A stretch of DNA of 5,347 nucleotides. Source: RFPW01 sp040401595 (GTDB taxonomy: Bacteria > Pseudomonadota > Gammaproteobacteria > Burkholderiales > Burkholderiaceae_E). Location: positions 1-5,347 of the forward strand of contig JBBAOE010000066.1 of the NCBI GenBank assembly GCA_040401595.1, written 5' to 3'. Positions 1 to 5,347 of the stretch are shown here, one piece after another (positions within the stretch are counted from its first letter, which is position 1; each line of letters begins with the position of its first letter). The notes under the pieces are model-generated. The model saw only the letters and a list, made by a program, of their open reading frames with translations, was not told the origin of the DNA and made no database searches. The translations under genes and the position numbers were made by a program.

Positions 1-221
1 CAGGTTGGCGTTTGATGGGCTCCAGCTGACGGCTTGGTGCTGGGTTGATGCCCTGTTTGACCAGCGCCCGGGCCACGCTTTCATGCCGTTGGGCTTGCCT
101 CCCAGGTACAGGCCCTTGCCGTGCGACAACTTACAGGGTTTGTCTTGGGCCTGGGCCTGGGCCTGGGCGGTGCGGCATTGCGTGTCGGTCAGTATCGGGC
201 TGCTTTGTGGTTTTGAGGCAT
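1..221 (-). pseudogene. Remnant of a P4-type tyrosine integrase, N-terminal part, frameshifted and internally deleted
   Basis: Three consecutive minus-strand fragments read like the start of a P4-family phage or island integrase, which recombines DNA at an attachment site. An ATG at 221-219 opens a short frame that stops within about ten codons. One base out of register, from 192 to 73, the translation reads LTDTQCRTA, an Ala-Gln tract, DKPCKLSHGKGLYL and KPNGMKAW, matching the family's Arm-DNA-binding start (LTDT...KPYKLSDGKGLYL...KPNG.K.W). In the third frame, 76 to 2, it reads ARALVKQGINP followed by RQLEPIKRQ, matching the family's helical segment (AR.LL..GI.P...R). Roughly 40-50 residues that normally lie between KPNG.K.W and this segment are absent. 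Three frames, a missing segment and no usable start make this a pseudogene. The catalytic domain would lie left of the window, so I cannot say whether it survives. Family assignment is from remembered motifs, not a search. Confidence 0.75.
145..168 (-). repeat. Tandem hexanucleotide repeat inside the integrase remnant
   Basis: On the plus strand the unit CTGGGC occurs three times perfectly at 151-168, preceded by one copy with a single change (TTGGGC, 145-150). On the minus strand it encodes an alternating Ala-Gln run just before DKPCKL. Integrases of this type usually have only a few residues (such as AKPQ) there, so the tract looks like a repeat expansion of a few units. Slippage after the gene lost function is a simple explanation (inference). 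Confidence 0.85.
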
Positions 222-249
222 ACCCGGTTAGCGCCTGGTTTTCAATGGA

Positions 250-1344
<1,095 letters not shown>

Positions 1345-1352
1345 GACGGGGG

Positions 1353-1358
1353 TCCTTA
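1353..1358 (-). promoter_or_regulatory. ychF ribosome binding site overlapping the upstream stop codon
   Basis: The minus strand reads TAAGGA here. TAA is the stop codon of the lipoprotein gene, and AAGGA is a good Shine-Dalgarno sequence 8 bases before the ychF ATG. Ribosomes finishing the upstream gene therefore stand on the ychF binding site, an arrangement that favours translational coupling (inference). Confidence 0.7.
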
Positions 1359-2639
1359 TTTGGATAGCAAAACGGTACCCGAGGCGCCAGCGGCCGAGTA
1401 TCCGAGGTAGCCGCGGGTCACGGCAAACAATTCCTGGGACGTACCGGTCGGGGCGCTGGCGGTGAATGTGCGCCCATCCTTGCTGGTCAGGATGTTGCCC
1501 CCGCTGCCCACGATGATGAACTGGGTGCCGTAGGTGACGGCGTTCCAGCTCACGTTCGAGGGGTTCAAGGGCGTGCCACTGGCTGAAGTGATCGCCGCGG
1601 TGATCGGGCCCCAGGACAAGCCATTCGCACTGGTCAAGATGGTGCCGCCCGCGCCGACCGCGACAAAGGCGCTGTCAGCAACGGTCTCCCCTGTCGCCAG
1701 GGGGAGCAGTGCATAGCTCACGCCGCGCAGGTCTGCCGTGGTCCCCGAACCGATGGGGGTCCAGGTCAGGGCGTCGGCACTTTGCAGCATCGTACCGCCG
1801 GCGCCAACCGCGATCCAGATTCCGCCATTGAGGCTGCTGTAGGCGACTGCGTAGAGGTCACTCGTCGTATTGCTGACGGCCTGAGTCCATGTCAATCCGT
1901 CTGCGCTGGTGCGGATCGTGCCGCCTGCACCGACCGCGACCGTCATGCTGAGACCATTGGTTCCGATGCCATATAAATCATTGGTGGTGTTCGACACCTG
2001 CGGGGTCCAGGTGATGGCATCTGCGCTGACCAGGATCGTTCCACCAGCGCCCACCAACTTGTAGCTGCCAAGAAATGCGGCGCCGTTCAGGTTGCGCGTC
2101 GTAGTCGAGTCAACCGCTGTGTAGGTTTTGCCGTCCAGGCTCGTCATCAAGGCGCCACCCGATCCGCCAGCAACGTACACGCTGCTGAAGGTGGCTGCCC
2201 GCAGGGACACGGTTGCATTGAGCGCTGCGGTGCTGGTGGTCCAGTTCGTGCCAGCAAGTCTTGTGGTTGCATAGGTCAGAGGCGCTCCCTTGCCCCCTGG
2301 CCCGCCATCCACGCGGCCGTTGACCGTGAAGACATATTCCTTGTCATCGGCCAGGTTGATGATGGTCGCGGGCGATTGGACCCGGATCACAACGTTGCCA
2401 CCCGCGAGATCGGTCCAGCCCTTACTCATGTCGGTGGATGTCGGAGCAACGCTTTTGGGTGCGTAGAAGAGCCAGTATTCGACCCCCGGGGTTGCCGTCC
2501 AGCTGACGGTGGCACTCGCCTCGCCGGCCTGCACGCTGAACCCGTCTGGTGGGGCTGGGGGCGTACTGCTGCCGCACCCGAACACCAGCAGTGTGGTTAG
2601 CCAGGTTGTTGTCAGGAGTTTCAGGACACGCAGGAACAT
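1356..2639 (-). CDS. Predicted lipoprotein with a fibronectin type III domain and a seven-repeat Ycf48/BNR-like beta-propeller
   Basis: I do not recognise a named gene. The 427-residue protein begins with a lipoprotein signal peptide: MFLRVLKLL, a hydrophobic stretch, then the lipobox VFGC with Cys22 as the predicted lipidated residue. Gly at +2, not Asp, suggests outer-membrane sorting. A Pro-rich linker (27-31) leads to a fibronectin type III-like domain at about 30-128 (VSW, Y, then a YVFTV strand). From about 157 onward there are seven copies of a motif like VGAGGTI..S.DG.TWT, starting near residues 157, 196, 236, 278, 328, 377 and 417. Spacing of 39-50 residues fits a beta-propeller of the BNR/Ycf48-like type. 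No catalytic motif is visible, so a binding or scaffold role at the envelope is only inference. The ATG at 2639 has a weak GGAAA 5 bases upstream. It sits 80 bases after pth and 11 before ychF. Composition is rich in Thr, Ser, Ala and Gly. Confidence 0.85.
   Translation of the reverse strand: MFLRVLKLLTTTWLTTLLVFGCGSSTPPAPPDGFSVQAGEASATVSWTATPGVEYWLFYAPKSVAPTSTDMSKGWTDLAGGNVVIRVQSPATIINLADDKEYVFTVNGRVDGGPGGKGAPLTYATTRLAGTNWTTSTAALNATVSLRAATFSSVYVAGGSGGALMTSLDGKTYTAVDSTTTRNLNGAAFLGSYKLVGAGGTILVSADAITWTPQVSNTTNDLYGIGTNGLSMTVAVGAGGTIRTSADGLTWTQAVSNTTSDLYAVAYSSLNGGIWIAVGAGGTMLQSADALTWTPIGSGTTADLRGVSYALLPLATGETVADSAFVAVGAGGTILTSANGLSWGPITAAITSASGTPLNPSNVSWNAVTYGTQFIIVGSGGNILTSKDGRTFTASAPTGTSQELFAVTRGYLGYSAAGASGTVLLSK
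1359..2171 (-). repeat. Seven degenerate in-frame repeats encoding propeller blades
   Basis: Repeat cores begin near 2171, 2054, 1934, 1808, 1658, 1511 and 1391, giving units of about 117 to 150 bases. At DNA level the clearest shared stretch is the one encoding VGAGGT, visible on the plus strand as variants of GTGCCGCCCGCGCCGACC. Repeats two and three are the most alike, both continuing with TWT, SNTT and DLY, which points to recent duplication of that unit. The first (AGGSGG) and last (AGASG) copies have diverged most. The last copy ends at the stop codon after its first strands. Confidence 0.85.
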
Positions 2640-2719
2640 GGCAGTTTCCGGAATAGGGCTGAGGGTGAATCGATGGGAAGTTAAGCGGAGAGATCAGCGG
2701 GGGGCCAGTGGGCGCAGCG
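2640..2719. other. Gap between pth and the lipoprotein gene
   Basis: These 80 bases hold the weak GGAAA ribosome binding site of the lipoprotein gene (2645-2649) and otherwise nothing I can name. I see no hairpin followed by a T-run on the minus strand, so no intrinsic terminator separates the two genes, and I see no convincing -35/-10 pair. Confidence 0.5.
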
Positions 2720-3385
2720 TCAGGGCCCGGAGGTGCCCAGCTCGTCCAGGTTCCCATTGTGCGGTGGCTTTGGCCGTTTGGGCGCTGTCGCCAGGTCTGG
2801 TTGGGTATGGAGCTTCTGTGCCGCACGTTCGATCGCGCCACTGACCAGCAGGTCCAGCACGTCGAGCGCGCGTTGCAGGGCCGCGTCAATCGCGATCTGC
2901 TGGTCACGGCTGGGGCGCTCGAGTACGAAATCCTTGACGTCCTTGGGTCCAGGGCAAAGCTGTCGCGGGTGCCCGATCCCCAGGCGAAGGCGCCAGTAGG
3001 CATCGGTCCCGAGGGCGGCCGTCGCATCTTTGAGCCCGTTATGCCCACCCGATCCGCCGCCCCACTTGAGCCGGGCAATGCCGGGTGCCAGATCCAGTTC
3101 ATCGTGTGCGACCAGAATCGCAGCGGGCTCGATTCGATAGAAATTCGCCAGCGCGACGATGGCTCGACCGCTCAGGTTCATCCAGGTGGTGGGCTGCAGG
3201 AGCCAGACCGGTGCGCCGGCAAGGGTGGCCCGAGCCACCCGGGCAGAAAAACGGGACTCTGCCCGAAGGGTGGTGCGGGCTTGCGCTGCGATTCGCTCGA
3301 TGAACCAGAAACCGGCGTTATGGCGGTCGGTTTCGTGCTCGGGGCCTGGGTTACCAAGCCCCACGATCATTTGAATCGCCGACAT
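2720..3385 (-). CDS. pth: Peptidyl-tRNA hydrolase (Pth1)
   Basis: A cytoplasmic esterase that cleaves peptidyl-tRNA dropped from ribosomes and returns free tRNA to translation. The catalytic set is complete: Asn12 in GLGNPG, His22 in RHNAG (the general base, His20 in E. coli), Asn70 in TTWMNLSG, Asp95 in AHDELDL, and Asn116 in GGHNGLKD. The protein is 221 residues, longer than the roughly 194 of E. coli. The excess is a tail after about residue 193, rich in Pro and Lys (APKRPKPP), plus a short insertion near 141-148. The ATG at 3385 is chosen because the next Met (residue 6) would cut into the first strand before GLGNPG. No Shine-Dalgarno is visible in the 20 bases upstream, and a strong hairpin lies there instead. 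It follows rplY after a 93-base gap. Confidence 0.97.
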   Translation of the reverse strand: MSAIQMIVGLGNPGPEHETDRHNAGFWFIERIAAQARTTLRAESRFSARVARATLAGAPVWLLQPTTWMNLSGRAIVALANFYRIEPAAILVAHDELDLAPGIARLKWGGGSGGHNGLKDATAALGTDAYWRLRLGIGHPRQLCPGPKDVKDFVLERPSRDQQIAIDAALQRALDVLDLLVSGAIERAAQKLHTQPDLATAPKRPKPPHNGNLDELGTSGP

Positions 3386-3478
3386 TGTGGTTGCAGGCTG
3401 GATCGATCCGCAGCGCGCACCGTCGGGTGCGCGTCGCGGGATATCTCCGCCCTGTTCGCTGTTTTCCCGGATCTCGGC
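3386..3478. other. Gap between rplY and pth
   Basis: The 93 bases contain a strong hairpin (3408-3439) next to a perfect 10-base palindrome (GGATCGATCC, 3400-3409). There is no T-run after the hairpin on either strand and no clear ribosome binding site before pth. Confidence 0.6.
3408..3439 (-). other. Stable GC-rich hairpin in the leader of pth
   Basis: CGCGCACC (3414-3421) and GGTGCGCG (3426-3433) form a perfect 8-base-pair stem around a four-base loop. CCGC (3408-3411) and GCGG (3436-3439) add four more pairs beyond a two-position mismatch. On the transcript the 3' side runs into AUCGAUCC rather than a U-run, so it is not a standard intrinsic terminator. It ends about 22 bases before the pth ATG. 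Possible roles, all inferred, are an RNA processing or stability element, or control of pth translation. Confidence 0.6.
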
Positions 3479-4102
3479 TTACTTCTTGCCCTTGCCTTTG
3501 CCTTTGGCAGGCGCGGCGGCGGCAACCACGATTTCTTCCACCGGCGGTGGGATCGTGACGGTCAGGACCGAGGGGTTCTCGTTGCGGCGCAGGACCGGTT
3601 TCACGCCTTCGGGGAATTTGAGATCCTTGACGTGAATGGTTGCGGTCGAATCCAGCGTGGCCAGATCCACTTCGATGAACTCTGGCAGATGAGCCGGCAG
3701 GCAAGCAATGTCGACTTCATTGGTGACGTGCGACAGGATAGCGGCCTGCGCTTTCACGATCGGCGCGATGTCAGCGTTCACGAAGTGCAGGGGCACCTTC
3801 ATGTGAATCACGGTGTCAGCTTCGACTCGCTGGAAATCGATGTGCAGAACCTGTTGCCGGTAGGGGTGCCATTGCACATCACGCAACAGAACGCGTTGGC
3901 TTGTGCCGTCGATTTCCATGTCGAGAATCGATGCATGGAAGGCCTCGACGCGCAGCGCGTGGAAGAGCGGGTTGTGCTCGATTTCAATCTGCGCCGGTGG
4001 CGTTTTGCCGCCGTACAGAATGCCGGGGACCTTGCCCTCATGGCGCAGGCGGCGGCTCGCACTCGTGCCTTGCGCAGGTCGGGTCGTTGCAACGACTTTC
4101 AT
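3479..4102 (-). CDS. rplY: 50S ribosomal protein L25, long (Ctc/TL5) form
   Basis: A ribosomal protein that binds 5S rRNA in the large subunit. At 207 residues it is the two-domain form, unlike the roughly 94-residue E. coli protein. Residues 1 to about 91 are the 5S rRNA-binding domain, with SRRLR, the conserved GKVPGILYGG, and the HIDF motif at 87-90. Residues about 99-187 are the TL5 C-terminal beta domain (KVPLHFVN, IACLP, PEFIEVDL, PEGV). The protein ends in a basic tail, APAKGKGKGKK, coded by a short hexanucleotide-like repeat. The ATG at 4102 is secured by AGGAG seven bases upstream (4110-4114). It lies 108 bases after prs and 93 before pth, an arrangement common in Betaproteobacteria and probably one transcription unit. 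Pairing with prs and pth links ribosome assembly, nucleotide supply and tRNA recycling only by location. Confidence 0.97.
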   Translation of the reverse strand: MKVVATTRPAQGTSASRRLRHEGKVPGILYGGKTPPAQIEIEHNPLFHALRVEAFHASILDMEIDGTSQRVLLRDVQWHPYRQQVLHIDFQRVEADTVIHMKVPLHFVNADIAPIVKAQAAILSHVTNEVDIACLPAHLPEFIEVDLATLDSTATIHVKDLKFPEGVKPVLRRNENPSVLTVTIPPPVEEIVVAAAAPAKGKGKGKK

Positions 4103-4109
4103 AGGATAA

Positions 4110-4114
4110 CTCCT
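4110..4114 (-). promoter_or_regulatory. rplY ribosome binding site
   Basis: AGGAG on the minus strand, seven bases before the ATG at 4102. It is the strongest Shine-Dalgarno in the window, as expected for a ribosomal protein gene, and it fixes the start. Confidence 0.85.
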
Positions 4115-4123
4115 GAGATAGAA

Positions 4124-4152
4124 CCCCGAACCGCGCGACCACGGACCCGGGG
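4124..4152 (-). other. Possible imperfect hairpin in the prs-rplY gap
   Basis: CCCCG (4124-4128) can pair with CGGGG (4148-4152), and CCG (4131-4133) with CGG (4142-4144), across a small internal loop. It sits just upstream of the rplY ribosome binding site. No T-run follows on the minus strand, so a terminator is unlikely. A leader structure is possible but weakly supported. Confidence 0.25.
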
Positions 4153-4210
4153 GGTTGAGAAAACGCAGATTTCTAGAGGTCTGTTGGGGTCGAACTCCGT
4201 TCTACAGGAC

Positions 4211-5146
4211 TTACTCGTCCAGGAAAAGCGAAGATACAGAATCGGCCCGATTGATTCGCAGGATGGTTTCACCCAGCAAATGGGCGCAGCTGATCGCGCG
4301 GATCCGCGGGCAAGCGATCCCTTCCGCGGAGAGCGGAATGGAATCGGTGACCACCAGTTCATCCAGCGTGCTGGAGGCAATCCGCGCAATCGCGTTACCG
4401 GAGAGGACGGCATGGGTACAGTAGGCGATCACGCGCTTGGCGCCATGGGCTTTGAGCGCATCAGCCGCCTTGGTCAGGGTGCCGGCGGTGTCGACCATAT
4501 CGTCCATGATCAGGCAGGTGCGCCCATCGACTTCGCCGATCAGATGCATCACCTCGGCCACATTGGCCTTGGGCCGACGCTTGTCGATGATGGCCAGATC
4601 GCATTCCAGGCGCTTGGCGATGGCGCGCGCGCGCACCACGCCACCGACGTCCGGGGAAACGACGATGGGATCTTCGAATGTGTGCCGGGCGATATCGGCG
4701 AACAGCACCGGCGAGGCGTAAATGTTGTCGACCGGGATATCAAAAAACCCCTGGATCTGGTCGGCATGCAGGTCCATGGTCAGGACCCGATCAACGCCCG
4801 CAATTTGCAGCATGTTTGAAACGACTTTGGCGCTGATCGCAACCCGCGACGAGCGCACGCGGCGGTCCTGACGGGCATAGCCGAAATACGGAATTGCTGC
4901 GGTGATGCGCCCGGCCGAGGCGCGCTTGAGCGCATCGACCATGATCATCAGTTCCATCAGATTGTCGTTGGTCGGCGCGCAGGTGCTCTGCAGCACGAAC
5001 ACATCCTTGCCCCGAACGTTTTCCAGAATCTCGACCATGACTTCGCCGTCGGAGAATTTTCCGACCCGGGCTTTACCGAGTGGCAGTCCCAGATGCGCAG
5101 CGACGCCACTCGCCAGCGAGGGAATGGCGTTGCCGGTGAAGACCAT
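4211..5146 (-). CDS. prs: Ribose-phosphate pyrophosphokinase (PRPP synthetase, class I)
   Basis: Transfers pyrophosphate from ATP to ribose 5-phosphate, giving PRPP for purine, pyrimidine, NAD, histidine and tryptophan synthesis in the cytoplasm. From the ATG at 5146 the protein has 311 residues, close to the family's usual 310-319. Visible motifs: GRF-type KFSDGE near 30, STCAPTNDNLMEL near 54-66, YFGYARQDRR at 87-96 (ATP-binding loop), MDLHADQIQGFF at 124-135 (metal and ATP-binding His127), KRRPK at 189-193, and the PRPP-binding loop DDMVDTAGT at 215-223. The ATG is preferred because GAGGG precedes it by four bases and it falls right at the conserved MVFTGN. A TTG at 5203 would add 19 residues (STPIYLRHH...) that homologues I recall lack, and it has no ribosome binding site. 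The frame between is open and GC-rich in third positions, so the longer form is not excluded. Family THP near the C-terminus is THA here. Confidence 0.97.
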   Translation of the reverse strand: MVFTGNAIPSLASGVAAHLGLPLGKARVGKFSDGEVMVEILENVRGKDVFVLQSTCAPTNDNLMELMIMVDALKRASAGRITAAIPYFGYARQDRRVRSSRVAISAKVVSNMLQIAGVDRVLTMDLHADQIQGFFDIPVDNIYASPVLFADIARHTFEDPIVVSPDVGGVVRARAIAKRLECDLAIIDKRRPKANVAEVMHLIGEVDGRTCLIMDDMVDTAGTLTKAADALKAHGAKRVIAYCTHAVLSGNAIARIASSTLDELVVTDSIPLSAEGIACPRIRAISCAHLLGETILRINRADSVSSLFLDE

Positions 5147-5257
5147 CAAGCCCTCGGGCTCGAGCGCTTCGCTGTGATGGCGGAGATAGATGGGCGTACT
5201 CAAGGGGGCCCGATATGCGGTGAGAGGTTCAGGTGCAGGAGACGATGACTTTTAGAA
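5147..5257. other. Gap between tRNA-Gln and prs, including an optional N-terminal extension
   Basis: The interval contains the open frame from TTG 5203 that could extend Prs by 19 residues, and the GAGGG ribosome binding site at 5151-5155. I see no convincing -35/-10 promoter and no hairpin with a T-run on the minus strand. Confidence 0.45.
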
Positions 5258-5334
5258 TGGCTGGGGAGGAAGGACTCGAACCCTCGCATGCCGGAATCAA
5301 AATCCGGTGCCTTGACCAACTTGGCGACTCCCCA
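5258..5334 (-). tRNA. tRNA-Gln (anticodon UUG)
   Basis: Read on the minus strand, the 77 bases fold as a full cloverleaf. The acceptor stem is TGGGGAG with CTCCCCA, discriminator G, and an encoded CCA (5258-5260). The D arm is GCC...GGC. The anticodon stem CCGGA/TCCGG encloses the loop TTTTGAT, giving anticodon TTG and decoding CAA and, by wobble, CAG. The T arm GAGGG/CCTTC with loop TTCGAGT contains one G-U pair. A tRNA-Gln immediately before prs is the usual arrangement in Betaproteobacteria. The gene ends 54 bases before the furthest possible prs start, with no terminator between them, so tRNA processing from a longer prs transcript is possible (inference). Confidence 0.97.
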
Positions 5335-5347
5335 AGCGCTGCAATCA

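Noticed and set aside
145..168. The hexanucleotide tract as a CRISPR-like or regulatory array.
   Set aside because: The units abut without spacers and sit inside a recognisable integrase reading frame.
2422..3102. A 226-codon minus-strand open frame overlapping pth and the lipoprotein gene.
   Set aside because: It is an out-of-frame shadow of two well-supported genes, and its composition is rich in Arg, Pro and Ser, as expected from a shifted frame of GC-rich DNA.
3408..3439. The rplY-pth hairpin as a Rho-independent terminator.
   Set aside because: No T-run follows the stem on either strand.
4176..4191. A near-palindrome AGATTTCTAGAGGTCT as an operator site.
   Set aside because: The symmetry is imperfect, holding only with G-T pairs on one strand, and no promoter or regulator gene is visible nearby.
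2708..4819. A 703-codon open frame on the plus strand covering pth, rplY and part of prs in antisense.
   Set aside because: The three real genes share the same phase, and the plus frame is exactly opposite their codons, so it stays open as long as TTA, CTA and TCA are rare in the sense genes, as expected at this GC content. Its translation has no recognisable domain, and it also runs through intergenic gaps.

Overview
The window looks like a piece of a betaproteobacterial chromosome, probably Burkholderiales. The reasons are the gene order tRNA-Gln, prs, rplY, pth, ychF, proteins closest in my memory to Bordetella and Comamonadaceae versions, and a base composition of roughly 60% GC by eye. 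Every gene I can support lies on the minus strand, so transcription runs from high to low coordinates. Layout in that direction: tRNA-Gln(UUG) at 5258-5334; prs (PRPP synthetase) at 4211-5146, or to 5203 with an alternative TTG start; rplY (ribosomal protein L25 of the Ctc/TL5 type) at 3479-4102; pth (peptidyl-tRNA hydrolase) at 2720-3385; a predicted lipoprotein at 1356-2639 with one fibronectin type III domain and a seven-repeat beta-propeller; ychF (ATPase of the Obg class) at 250-1344; and the decayed start of a tyrosine integrase gene at 1-221. || Five of the seven features form a housekeeping block for translation and nucleotide supply: a tRNA, the enzyme that makes PRPP, a 5S rRNA-binding ribosomal protein, the enzyme that recycles peptidyl-tRNA, and a ribosome-associated ATPase. 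The lipoprotein gene sits between pth and ychF, which are direct neighbours in E. coli and many other proteobacteria. It ends 11 bases before ychF, and its stop codon overlaps the ychF ribosome binding site. || The least expected item is at the left edge. Downstream of ychF, all three minus-strand frames carry consecutive fragments of one P4-type integrase N-terminus, with a start-region frameshift, a missing middle segment and an expanded hexanucleotide tract. It marks a lost or decayed mobile element at the end of the ychF block; its remainder, if any, lies outside the window. I see no CRISPR array, intact mobile element or new multi-gene system here. The points most worth following are the integrase relic, the lipoprotein, and a strong hairpin upstream of an SD-less pth start.
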